63,793 nt of DNA from the IMG/VR virus record IMGVR_UViG_3300042860_002533, positions 1 through 63,793 of that record, one strand, 5' to 3'. Within the stretch, counting starts at the first letter, position 1; each line of letters begins with the position of its first letter. Made by a program: the position numbers and the translations under genes. Shown piece after piece: positions 49,932 to 56,615 of this stretch. The notes below the pieces were generated by a model, which worked only from the letters and a program-made list of their open reading frames with translations, searched no databases and had not been told where the DNA came from. This stretch comes from a virus.

Positions 49932-50711
49932 ATGTGCATTCTGTCTTTCATCCCCGCCGGTATCGGTATCGGGGATGCTGCAATCGAATCGCTATGGAAT
50001 GGCGGTCGCAACAATCCGGATGGCTTTGGTTATGCCATTGCATCCCCGGCCGGAATGATCGTCGGTAAGTCGTTAAGGCTCGAAAGTGCCTTAAGCGACT
50101 TTATTGATGCCCGCGAATTGCATCCCAATTCACCGGCACTATTCCATTCACGGTGGGCGACGCATGGCAGTATCAAGCAAGACAATTGCCACCCGTTCTA
50201 TGTTGGCAATTCCGGTAAAACGGTAATGGCGCATAACGGCGTATTGCCTAAGGCGGCGCATCCCGCTATGGGCGACGATCGTAGCGATACCGCAATTATG
50301 GCGTCGGAATTGTTACCGCGACAATGGCGGCGACTGGATAAACCATCTGTCCGTAAATCCCTAACGGAATTTTGTGGCCGTGGAAACAAACTAGTAATTC
50401 TGACAGTCGACCCGAAATACCGTAGCGACTATTACATCATTAACGAGTCGGCCGGTAATTGGGATGCGGAAACAGGCATATGGCATTCAAACCATGATTA
50501 CCTGTATGTCATAGGCGATTCCAAAACCTACGCCACATATCCGCAATGGACGGCCGAAGCATTGGAATTGCTAGACCCTACGGCGTGTGATTTGTGTAAT
50601 CAGCGTGTGAACGATTACGCAATATGCACCACATGTGGAACCTGTCAGGATTGTTATGAAGCAGAACAGGATTGTTTGTGCCTCATACCGGAATCCTTAA
50701 AGCGTATGTAA
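49932..50711 (+). CDS. class II glutamine amidotransferase
   Basis: 259 residues. Met-Cys at the N-terminus gives the Ntn nucleophile Cys2 after Met removal. Family motifs: NPDGFGYAIAS, FHSRWATHGS, NCHPF and VMAHNGVL. The last 50 residues add cysteine pairs (CDLC, CTTCGTCQDC, CLC), a zinc extension. It releases ammonia from glutamine. With the amidoligase it forms the ligase/amidotransferase pairing predicted by comparative genomics to modify peptides or proteins. No other synthetase domain is attached. Confidence 0.87.
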   Translation: MCILSFIPAGIGIGDAAIESLWNGGRNNPDGFGYAIASPAGMIVGKSLRLESALSDFIDARELHPNSPALFHSRWATHGSIKQDNCHPFYVGNSGKTVMAHNGVLPKAAHPAMGDDRSDTAIMASELLPRQWRRLDKPSVRKSLTEFCGRGNKLVILTVDPKYRSDYYIINESAGNWDAETGIWHSNHDYLYVIGDSKTYATYPQWTAEALELLDPTACDLCNQRVNDYAICTTCGTCQDCYEAEQDCLCLIPESLKRM

Positions 50712-50784
50712 TTGCGCGACTAGGTTTAGGTGCGGCCGGTAGCGATACCGGCCGCATCTATGTTTAGTCGACAATTCCCATACC

Positions 50785-50885
50785 GGCCGTGTCTATTCCG
50801 GCCGTCACTATTTCGGCCGTGTCCATTCCGGCCGTTCTGCCTTTACCGGCCGTGTCCATTCCGGCCGTGTTCAATACCGGCCGAA
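50785..50885 (+). repeat. 15-base CGGCCG repeats
   Basis: About seven units built on ATTCCGGCCGTGTCC, spaced by 15 bases or multiples, with point variation. Translated in one frame they give Ser-Ile-Pro-Ala-Val pentapeptides, but the frame has no clear start or RBS and breaks down after 50885. Confidence 0.8.
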
Positions 50886-50894
50886 TTGCGCCGG

Positions 50895-51300
50895 TAGTCC
50901 GGTCGCCCTGGTCGCCCTTATTGCGCCCTGGTCGCCGCCCTGGTCGCCGCTACGTTCTGCCAGTCTTGCCAGAACTAGCGTTAAAGCCGCCTAGAACGGC
51001 CGTAGGGCGACGAACGTAGGTCGCCCGGTATCACCGTCTAGGGCTACCAGGGCCGTCTAGGGCGATATGCGCCGGTCGCAGTACGTTTCCGCCCCGTTCT
51101 AGCGGTCGCCGCTATCGCGTGCATAGCGATTAGACCCGTCTAGAACGGCCGTAGGGCCATTTTCCCTGGTTTGTCCGGCCGGATTGTCGCCCTGGTCGCC
51201 GCCGTCGCCCTGGTCGCCGCTAGCGGCCGGTAATCCCTGGTAGCGGCCGGATTGTCGCCCTGGTCGCTATTCCGGTCGCCCGGTCGCCCTGTTTTGCGCC
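50895..51300 (-). repeat. GGCGACCAG-type repeats, scattered
   Basis: Clusters of GTCGCCCTGGTCGCC at about 50900-50950 and 51180-51300, separated by GGCCGTAGGGC-type words. On the minus strand the units read GGCGACCAGGGCGAC, identical to the Gly-Asp-Gln repeat of the 49522 gene but inverted relative to it. Confidence 0.75.
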
Positions 51301-51571
51301 GGATAAACAATGGCAAAACGTGTCGTATTCGACGGTGAGAATTGCGCGTAAATCAGGCATTCAAAAACCATGCTTGACCTGCATAAACGCCATTCTAGCT
51401 GCAATTTAGTGCATGAGTTTATGCCCGTAGCTAATCTCTAAGAGTTCCTTGAGAATTACATACATGCACGTCAACGCCCTAAATTGGGCGGCGACCATGC
51501 ACGCCAGCGCATACCGGCAAACAGGTGTCAGGCACTGTCAGAATCACCCAAAACCGGTAGCTAGCGGCCTA

Positions 51572-51587
51572 TCGAACACCTGTTCGA
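51572..51587. promoter_or_regulatory. second SOS (LexA) box
   Basis: TCGAACACCTGTTCGA, again a perfect TCGAAC-N4-GTTCGA palindrome. No gene starts within 250 bases on the plus strand; on the minus strand only the repeat region lies downstream. It may be a relic of a lost gene or control a non-coding transcript. Confidence 0.78.
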
Positions 51588-51728
51588 TACCCCGGAAAGC
51601 ACGAATTCCAATTCGTAATTCCGGATACGCGAACCGGGTGTCTGCGATGCCCCGTTTCCGGTGTTGTGCCTCCCACCAGGCATGATACCGGTGGGACAGT
51701 TGTCAACAATCGGGGGGGTCGCATTCTT

Positions 51729-51753
51729 AAAATTCTATTAAATATTAAGCTGG
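51729..51753 (-). repeat. HNH 3'-end remnant, copy A
   Basis: AAAATTCTATTAAATATTAA then GCTGG resembles the last codons of the HNH gene at 51836; on the minus strand it can be read as ...VQLNI-stop. It lies 100 bases beyond the end of that gene. Likely a remnant of another insertion or of a duplication. Confidence 0.6.
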
Positions 51754-51795
51754 ACGATTTCAACCTGAAAAGCCCAGGTCAGGACGAAAATTTGT

Positions 51796-51885
51796 GGCGG
51801 AAGTGAACGATTCACTACCCCCCGTTCTTAAAATTCTAATAAATCGCAAGCTGGGTGTTTTCAACCCGGTAAGGCCAGGTGTTCC
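51796..51885 (-). repeat. HNH 3'-end repeat, copy B (includes live HNH 3' end)
   Basis: Contains GGCGGAAGTG (51796-51805) and AAATTCTAATAAATCGCAAG (51831-51850) then CTGGG; the same two blocks in the same order and nearly the same spacing occur at 56295-56353. Here the second block encodes the C-terminus of the HNH protein (TQLAIY). Confidence 0.7.
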
Positions 51886-52378
51886 GCTTGCTTGCGTTGC
51901 ATGACCGGCAGGCGGGTCGGCAGTTCGCAAGCATATCCGATCCGCCCTTGGATAGCGGCTTGACGTGATCGGTTTCGGTGGCCGGTGTTCCGCACATCCA
52001 GCAGTTGCCGCCGTAGTAGTCCCACCGCTGCTTGAGTTGGGCGGGTGTGTAGGGCACTGATGGTGCGGCTAGTTTTCGTGCGCGGCGAATGGCTGCGTGG
52101 CACAGAAACTTCGCGTTGATTTCTTGGCGGTTTTCGTTTCGCCATTTGGCGATGCGTTCTCGCCTGCGGTCGGCGTTCTCTGCATCCCACCGTAATGCGG
52201 CTTCAATGGCCCTCTCGCGGTGTTCAGGATCGTTCCGGTACCTGTCCCGCATGTAAGCATTCATGCACTCTTTACAGTGCGCTTGAAGCCCATTCCGCGC
52301 ACGCTTGTATTTGTGGAACTCGCTTGCGTCTTTGTCTGTCATGCACTTGCCGCATGTGTAGACAACCCCGACCCTCAT
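51836..52378 (-). CDS. HNH endonuclease with N-terminal zinc ribbon
   Basis: ATG 52378 (MRVGVVYTCGKC) gives 180 residues; the longer frame runs through a promoter-like palindrome. Residues 9-40 are a zinc ribbon (CGKCMTDKDASEFHKYKRAR ... CKEC). The C-terminal HNH reads GNCWMCGTPATETDHVKPLS, KGGSDMLANCRPACRSCNAS, K. Free-standing HNH genes with this layout are usually homing endonucleases. It points leftward into the repeat region, against its rightward neighbours. Confidence 0.86.
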   Translation of the reverse strand: MRVGVVYTCGKCMTDKDASEFHKYKRARNGLQAHCKECMNAYMRDRYRNDPEHRERAIEAALRWDAENADRRRERIAKWRNENRQEINAKFLCHAAIRRARKLAAPSVPYTPAQLKQRWDYYGGNCWMCGTPATETDHVKPLSKGGSDMLANCRPACRSCNASKRNTWPYRVENTQLAIY

Positions 52379-52410
52379 CAGTAACCCAGTTCCCTTATTT
52401 GACTTCAGCC

Positions 52411-52437
52411 TTACACTGGGTGTAAACTTAATATATG
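52411..52437 (+). promoter_or_regulatory. promoter/operator with TTACAC-TGG-GTGTAA palindrome
   Basis: The palindrome at 52411-52425 is followed by ACTTAA and TATATG (52432-52437), a -10-like hexamer 15 bases after TTACAC. Close relatives occur at 54498, 56371 and, as a half-site, at 15935. It probably starts the rightward accessory operon; binding of a dimeric regulator to the palindrome would block the promoter. Confidence 0.7.
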
Positions 52438-52473
52438 AGCCGCTGCCACGGCAACCCAACAGTTAGGAACCGC

Positions 52474-52674
52474 ATGAACAACCTCTCCACAACCGCAATC
52501 GTCACCTGGCTCAACAACCACCGCGCCGCAATCGCAGCCGGAATGAACGTCGGCCAACTCGACCGCAACAAAGCCCAACAATTCCGCTTGGAACTCGCCA
52601 AACGGGACGCAACCGAAACCTACATCGGCATGGAATCCCCACGGTCTGCCCGACCCGGCCAACTGCCTTTCTAA
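52474..52674 (+). CDS. hypothetical protein, 66 aa
   Basis: ATG 52474 with AGGA upstream; an earlier ATG at 52435 would overlap the -10 hexamer and is rejected. Small helical protein (STTAIVTWLNNHRAAIAAGM, then LDRNKAQQFRLELAKRDATE). First gene of the accessory operon. No family recognised. Confidence 0.68.
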   Translation: MNNLSTTAIVTWLNNHRAAIAAGMNVGQLDRNKAQQFRLELAKRDATETYIGMESPRSARPGQLPF

Positions 52675-52718
52675 CCCCCGCTTAAACCGCACACACACCC
52701 AAGAGACAGGGAAAACGA

Positions 52719-52964
52719 ATGACCTATAACGGACGCGCAATCATGGCCGACGCAGCCACCACCGCAGGCTGGACCGTCGAAACCATGAGCTTCCAGCCCG
52801 ACCCCGCCGTCGAGTGGGTCGCCTACTACAACGGCACCGAGGTCGACGTACTCATCGCCTGGACACCGGAGAACACCGCACCCTACGTCGCCATTGGCGG
52901 CAAGCAGGTACGCGGAATGGGCGCACTGATTGAGGCACGCCGCCGCATCGAAGCCCACGCCTAA
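52719..52964 (+). CDS. hypothetical protein, 81 aa
   Basis: Preceded by AGAGACAGGGAA (52702-52713). The sequence has a small alpha/beta look: IMADAATTAGWTVETMSFQP, VEWVAYYNGTEVDVLIAWTP, ending GALIEARRRIEAHA. A DNA-mimic or small binding fold is possible but not shown. Confidence 0.7.
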   Translation: MTYNGRAIMADAATTAGWTVETMSFQPDPAVEWVAYYNGTEVDVLIAWTPENTAPYVAIGGKQVRGMGALIEARRRIEAHA

Positions 52965-52991
52965 CCCAAGACCGCAAGACAGGAACACAGC

Positions 52992-53243
52992 ATGAACCGC
53001 TGCACACTCACCGTATTCGGCAAGCCCCTCGCCAACATGACCAAACCCAACGCCGACTCCATGCGCGGCCACCTGGCAATCACACCGGCAAGCTGCCGCT
53101 GTAACGACTGCCTTGAGTTCTGGAACCGCTGGGCAGCCACGCGGATCGACATTGAAGCCGACCGAATCGCCAGGGATCGCGGCATGGAGGAACCACTGGC
53201 TGAGTGGGAACGCGAACTGCTCAGCGAGGCTTTCGGAGTTTAG
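52992..53243 (+). CDS. hypothetical protein with CRCNDC motif, 83 aa
   Basis: The leader AAGACAGGAAC (52976-52986) supplies the ribosome site. The middle, ASCRCNDCLEFWNRWAATRI, has a CxCxxC cluster that may bind zinc; the C-terminus is an acidic helix. Unknown function. Confidence 0.68.
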   Translation: MNRCTLTVFGKPLANMTKPNADSMRGHLAITPASCRCNDCLEFWNRWAATRIDIEADRIARDRGMEEPLAEWERELLSEAFGV

Positions 53244-53253
53244 GAGAAACCAA

Positions 53254-53427
53254 TTGCTTACCCGATTCGACTACTGCCCCGACTACGGGCCAGCCGGTTC
53301 CCACTACTACAGCGACGAGGACACCGGCCGGTACACCGGCACCTGCTCATGCGGCTACATCGACACGATGCCCCTGTGTGACGCGGGGACGCTGATCCCC
53401 TCTGGCCCAATTGATCCCCCGTTCTGA
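53254..53427 (+). CDS. small Cys protein, 57 aa
   Basis: TTG 53254 directly after AGGAGAAACCAA. It contains YCPDYGPAGSHYYSDEDTGR and TCSCGYIDTMPLC, four cysteines that could form a small zinc knuckle. Too short to assign. Confidence 0.6.
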   Translation: MLTRFDYCPDYGPAGSHYYSDEDTGRYTGTCSCGYIDTMPLCDAGTLIPSGPIDPPF

Positions 53428-53438
53428 GAGGAACCACC

Positions 53439-53723
53439 ATGCAGACCGGAATCTACTGCGACCCATCGACCCGCGACTTCTACTACCCGATCCGGCGTGG
53501 CATCGGCTACAGCGCAGCACAGCTAAACGAGCGGGTCAAGGTCTGGAAAGGCGCAGGCGGCAGAACCTACGCCGAAATTGTGGTGCGGGAAACGGACGGG
53601 CTTGAGCCAGTCGGTTTCTACGGCGACCGGCTTACGTCGATCTGGCTGTCGCAACGCACGATGCTCGACCACATGACCGCCGTCGCGCAAGAACTCTCAA
53701 GCCTGGAAAGGCAACTGCAATGA
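53439..53723 (+). CDS. hypothetical protein, 94 aa
   Basis: ATG 53439 after GAGAGGAACCACC. Sequence: IYCDPSTRDFYYPIRRGIGY, then VKVWKGAGGRTYAEIVVRET, ending in a coiled coil (LDHMTAVAQELSSLERQLQ). Its stop overlaps the next start (AATGAG). Function unknown. Confidence 0.7.
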   Translation: MQTGIYCDPSTRDFYYPIRRGIGYSAAQLNERVKVWKGAGGRTYAEIVVRETDGLEPVGFYGDRLTSIWLSQRTMLDHMTAVAQELSSLERQLQ

Positions 53724-53845
53724 GCAAGCTCGACACCCAGTACTGCCTCGACTGCGAGGAACTGCGCGAGGTAACCCGCGCTTACTTTCACGGGCAGCTA
53801 TGCCAAGTCTGCCTGTCCGACCGATTGGAAACGGAGAAACCATGA
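53720..53845 (+). CDS. 41-aa zinc-ribbon peptide
   Basis: ATG 53720 overlaps the preceding stop and the TGA overlaps the next ATG. YCLDCEELREVTRAYFHGQL followed by CQVC: two CxxC pairs at the right distance for a zinc ribbon. A compact zinc-binding micro-protein. Confidence 0.62.
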   Translation: MSKLDTQYCLDCEELREVTRAYFHGQLCQVCLSDRLETEKP

Positions 53846-54129
53846 CCGCCAACCTCACCATCGCTGACGTGACCGCACTCAACGAAATCATCAACGCCGC
53901 CACCACTACCGCCAAAGTCGCATGGGTAAACACAGACGGCGACATTCGATTCGGAACCGCCAGGGCAATCACCGCAGCATGGGGTAATTCTTCCTACATC
54001 ACAAGCAGCCACGACATTCGGGACGGATACCTGCGGATCACCAGCCGCGAGGGATGGGAAAACTGGCTGATCGTTTCCGACCTCATGGAGTCGTACCACG
54101 ACGGCCATTTCCGCATCTACGACTGGTAA
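53842..54129 (+). CDS. hypothetical protein, 95 aa
   Basis: ATG 53842 preceded by GGAGAAACC. Contains ADVTALNEIINAATTTAKVA, WVNTDGDIRFGTARAITAAW and ENWLIVSDLMESYHDGHFRI, a beta-rich small fold. No recognised family. Translationally coupled to the zinc-ribbon peptide before it. Confidence 0.7.
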   Translation: MTANLTIADVTALNEIINAATTTAKVAWVNTDGDIRFGTARAITAAWGNSSYITSSHDIRDGYLRITSREGWENWLIVSDLMESYHDGHFRIYDW

Positions 54130-54135
54130 GGCCGC

Positions 54136-54207
54136 ATGTACTACCTCATCCCGCTAGCCACATTCATCACGTCACTGCTCATCTGGGCAGCAGTAAACCC
54201 CAAGTAA
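54136..54207 (+). CDS. 23-aa hydrophobic micro-protein
   Basis: ATG 54136 after AAGG. After MYY the peptide is LIPLATFITSLLIWAAV, one membrane helix, then NPK. Comparable micro-proteins occur in the leftward operon (5035, 10642). Confidence 0.45.
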   Translation: MYYLIPLATFITSLLIWAAVNPK

Positions 54208-54216
54208 GGATTGCTA

Positions 54217-54468
54217 ATGAGCCACCTGAAAACCACCGTCACCCTAGAGACAATCGGCAAGGTCGACGTGTCCACCATCGACCTGTCGGTCAACACCCCG
54301 TTCTGGACAGGCTACGAAACCTGCCTGTTCTGGCGCACCCGCGACTCTGAGGTAGTCGAAACCTACGGGTCGTGGGAGGAAGCCCAGGCCGGTCATGCGC
54401 GGTGGACAGACCCCGCAGTGCTGGCCGAATGGTTCCTCAACAACGTCCGGTTCGACTGGGTTACATGA
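54217..54468 (+). CDS. hypothetical protein, 83 aa
   Basis: ATG 54217 preceded by AAGGA. Contains HLKTTVTLETIGKVDVSTID, a Trp-rich middle (PFWTGYETCLFWRTRDSEVV) and ARWTDPAVLAEWFLNNVRFD. Beta-rich with exposed aromatics; unknown function. Confidence 0.7.
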   Translation: MSHLKTTVTLETIGKVDVSTIDLSVNTPFWTGYETCLFWRTRDSEVVETYGSWEEAQAGHARWTDPAVLAEWFLNNVRFDWVT

Positions 54469-54495
54469 CCCACCACATACCGGATTAGACAACTG

Positions 54496-54560
54496 CTTTA
54501 CAGCTATTGTAAAGTTAATTAAGTAAGCGCGGAACACACCGCGACGATTCAGAGACAGGA
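54496..54560 (+). promoter_or_regulatory. palindromic promoter element plus start-associated sequence
   Basis: CTTTACA-GCTAT-TGTAAAG is a perfect 7-bp dyad (54496-54502, 54508-54514), the best of the TTACA-N5-TGTAA family. AGAGACAGGA lies at 54551-54560, eight bases before the ATG of the DUF932-like gene. Confidence 0.72.
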
Positions 54561-54568
54561 TCAACCAA

Positions 54569-55609
54569 ATGCCACACGAACTTGAGACAGTCAACGGCAC
54601 CACGTTCTTCGCGGACAGCCGCGACGACGCATGGCACCAGTTGGGTCAGAAAGTCGGCCACAACATGACCGCCCAGGAAGTCATGGAGTACGCGCACCTT
54701 GGCGGGTGGAACGTCCGTAAGGCACCGCTCACCGTTGCCGCTGAGGTCGGTGAGGACGGCGTGCATCCGGAGATTGAAGTGCCGGATCAGTTCGCCGTTG
54801 TCCGGACGAATCCCATCACCGCTGCACGCGAGTACCTGGGCGTGGTCGGCTCGGTCTACGACCCGATCCAGAACGAGGCAAACGCGGAGTTCCTGCAACT
54901 CCTGTCCGACGAGTTCGGTGCCCCGTTTGAGACTGGCGGTTCCCTCTACGGTGGCCGCGACGTGTTCATCACGATGAAGCTGCCGCACACAATGGAGATT
55001 CAGGGTCAGGACGGCTACGTCGACAAGACTGAGTACTACCTGGCCGCGCTGAACAACCACACCGGTCAGTCAGCGTTCCGCGTGATCCTTACGCCAATCC
55101 GGATCGTCTGCAAGAACACCCAGCAGGCGGCACTGGCCCAGGCCAAGTCTGTGTGGAAGATTCGCCACACCGAGACTGCCACCCAGCGGGTTGCTGAGGC
55201 ACGCGATTCCCTGCGGATCACCTGGAAGTCGATTGACCTGATCGACGCGGAGTTCCAGCGCATGGCGGAGATTCCCGTCACGCACCGCGAGGCAACTGAG
55301 TTCGCGGAGAAACTGGTCGACCTCGACCGTGTTGATCCGGACGGCTCAGCGGCAACCCGCCGCCGCAATGCGTCGGGGATGATCGTCAACCTGTTCGCTA
55401 ACTCCCCGACCATCACCCCGGTCGGCGGTACCCGGTTCGCGCTCTACAACGCGGTCACCGAGTACGTCGACTGGTACCAGGGAGTGCGCGGCGTTGGCCC
55501 CGACGCAAGCGACAAGGCCAAGCAGGACGCACGCGCCCTGCGGTCGATCCGCGAGTTGGAGTCGTCCTCCACGCTGAAGCAGCAGGCGTTCTCGCTGCTG
55601 CGGGTCTAG
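54569..55609 (+). CDS. DUF932 / TIGR03299 phage-plasmid protein
   Basis: 346 residues. It shows the pattern of the phage/plasmid-like TIGR03299 family: MPHELETVNGTTFFADSRDD, AWHQLGQKV, LGVVGSVYDPIQNEANAEFL, YYLAALNNHTGQSAFRV and IRIVCKNTQQAAL. The family occurs in actinophages and plasmids and has no settled biochemical role. It has its own palindromic promoter and is followed by a terminator, so it is an independent transcription unit. Confidence 0.83.
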   Translation: MPHELETVNGTTFFADSRDDAWHQLGQKVGHNMTAQEVMEYAHLGGWNVRKAPLTVAAEVGEDGVHPEIEVPDQFAVVRTNPITAAREYLGVVGSVYDPIQNEANAEFLQLLSDEFGAPFETGGSLYGGRDVFITMKLPHTMEIQGQDGYVDKTEYYLAALNNHTGQSAFRVILTPIRIVCKNTQQAALAQAKSVWKIRHTETATQRVAEARDSLRITWKSIDLIDAEFQRMAEIPVTHREATEFAEKLVDLDRVDPDGSAATRRRNASGMIVNLFANSPTITPVGGTRFALYNAVTEYVDWYQGVRGVGPDASDKAKQDARALRSIRELESSSTLKQQAFSLLRV

Positions 55610-55623
55610 CACCCAACCCCATC

Positions 55624-55651
55624 GCCCCGTCACCTACCCAGGTGGCGGGGC
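55624..55651 (+). terminator. intrinsic terminator after the DUF932-like gene
   Basis: GCCCCGTCACCT-ACCC-AGGTGGCGGGGC forms a 12-bp stem with one G-T pair, followed by TTTCGGGG. Short T-run, so probably a moderate terminator. Confidence 0.8.
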
Positions 55652-55693
55652 TTTCGGGGTAAAGGCACCTTTTCTGCCCGAAAGGAAACCATC

Positions 55694-55972
55694 ATGCGCT
55701 CAAGCACCGAGTATCCCATGCTCACCGAATGCCACAACTGCGGCCAAAACTTTGCGGAACACTGCGCCGCCGACGATGCCTGCCCCGCACCCCGATACCG
55801 GGGAATGCACGGCGGCTGGGTAGCAGGGCAGCGGTTCCAAAACCTGTTCGCCACACCGGGCAACGACCCCGACTGCGGGTGCGGTCACGGCTTCTTCGCC
55901 CACGGCTATCTGGGTAAGTCTTGCGAGGAATGCGAAAGCTGCCCCGCATACACCACACCGGACAACACCTAA
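55694..55972 (+). CDS. Cys-rich zinc protein, 92 aa
   Basis: ATG 55694 after AAAGGAAACC. Ten cysteines: ECHNCGQNFAEHCAADDACP and DCGCGHGFFAHGYLGKSCEE, CESC. Two probable zinc knuckles. Cys-rich small proteins are a theme of this genome; function unknown. Confidence 0.7.
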   Translation: MRSSTEYPMLTECHNCGQNFAEHCAADDACPAPRYRGMHGGWVAGQRFQNLFATPGNDPDCGCGHGFFAHGYLGKSCEECESCPAYTTPDNT

Positions 55973-56014
55973 ACGTCGCCCTACAGGGCTTCTAGGCACC
56001 ATTACGGAGGACTC

Positions 56015-56254
56015 ATGGACAACCTCACCAGTTACGCGCACTGCTACGCCACCGCGAGCGTCAAGCTGATGGACGCAATCGCCAACCCCACCCAGGCAGC
56101 CTTTGAGGTTGCGCTCAAGTGGGCCGTTCGCGCAAAGGCAAGCAGCTATCAGGTCAAGGGGCTGGGCAGCAGGCTCGGTGACGAGTTCGACCTCGCCAAT
56201 CGGCTCACTGAAGCCGTGTTCGCGGCCGCGCTCTACAACGGCTACCGCATCTAG
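56015..56254 (+). CDS. hypothetical helical protein, 79 aa
   Basis: ATG 56015 with GGAGG upstream (ACGGAGGACTC). It is fully helical and Ala-rich (SYAHCYATASVKLMDAIANP, FEVALKWAVRAKASSYQVKG). Possibly a small dimerising protein. Unknown. Confidence 0.7.
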   Translation: MDNLTSYAHCYATASVKLMDAIANPTQAAFEVALKWAVRAKASSYQVKGLGSRLGDEFDLANRLTEAVFAAALYNGYRI

Positions 56255-56294
56255 GCTGAGTAGCCAACCCGCCAACCAGGGGTGATACAGGTGG

Positions 56295-56353
56295 GGCGGA
56301 AGTGGCAGACCGCCCCACCCCACTCACCAAATTCTAATTAATCGCAAGCTGGG
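56295..56353 (-). repeat. HNH 3'-end remnant, copy C
   Basis: GGCGGAAGTG (56295-56304) and AAATTCTAATTAATCGCAAG (56329-56348) then CTGGG repeat the blocks seen at 51796-51855. On the minus strand the second block can be read as ...QLAIN-stop, close to the HNH C-terminus TQLAIY. No other HNH sequence remains here. It probably marks a deleted insertion or a hotspot. Confidence 0.65.
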
Positions 56354-56370
56354 CCAATTGGACCCAGCAG

Positions 56371-56412
56371 TTACAGCCAGTGTAAACTGGATATAACGCG
56401 CCAGAGACAGGA
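56371..56412 (+). promoter_or_regulatory. TTACA-N5-TGTAA promoter and start-associated sequence
   Basis: TTACAGCCAGTGTAA at 56371-56385, then TATAAC at 56392-56397, 15 bases after TTACAG. AGAGACAGGA follows at 56403-56412, nine bases before ATG 56422. Same architecture as at 52411 and 54496. Confidence 0.72.
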
Positions 56413-56421
56413 GCGAACCAC

Positions 56422-56604
56422 ATGATCCGATGCGCCGACCCTTGGAGCCTGTGCGACCGACCCGCACTCGCACGGTTCCGATCAGCAGACAAAGCCCCAG
56501 GCTTCAGCTATACGGTGGAACTCTGCGCCCTCCACCTGAAAGAACACTGCGGCGACTTCGCCCATGAGGGCTTTACCGTAGTCCAGTTAGCATCCAGCGG
56601 ATAG
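56422..56604 (+). CDS. small Cys/His protein, 60 aa
   Basis: Contains RCADPWSLCDRPALARFRSA, then LCALHLKEHCGDFAH. The C...C...C..H...H-C pattern suggests one zinc site resembling those of small actinobacterial regulators. First gene after the 56371 promoter. Confidence 0.68.
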   Translation: MIRCADPWSLCDRPALARFRSADKAPGFSYTVELCALHLKEHCGDFAHEGFTVVQLASSG

Positions 56605-56615
56605 GAGCCGCCAAA

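Larger units (their letters stand above)
50712..51835. other. 1.1-kb repeat-rich region without convincing genes
   Basis: It follows the amidotransferase gene. Contents: CGGCCG-based 15-base repeats (about 50785-50885), many GGTCGCC words (50895-51300), two copies of CTAGAACGGCCGTAGGGC (near 50990 and 51143), an 8-bp inverted repeat GCATAAAC/GTTTATGC (51381-51388, 51417-51424), an SOS box and one HNH-end repeat. Open frames here are low-complexity and lack ribosome sites. A 13-codon frame near 51310 begins MAKR like the 49522 gene and may be its remnant. Confidence 0.75.

Noticed and set aside
50789-51019. Plus-strand frame with Ser-Ile-Pro-Ala-Val repeats
   Set aside because: The periodicity follows the DNA repeat, there is no ribosome site, and the frame loses the repeat after 30 codons. 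More likely non-coding.
51449-51763. Open frames on both strands around the second SOS box
   Set aside because: No RBS, no recognisable motifs, amino-acid composition typical of random frames. Not called as genes.
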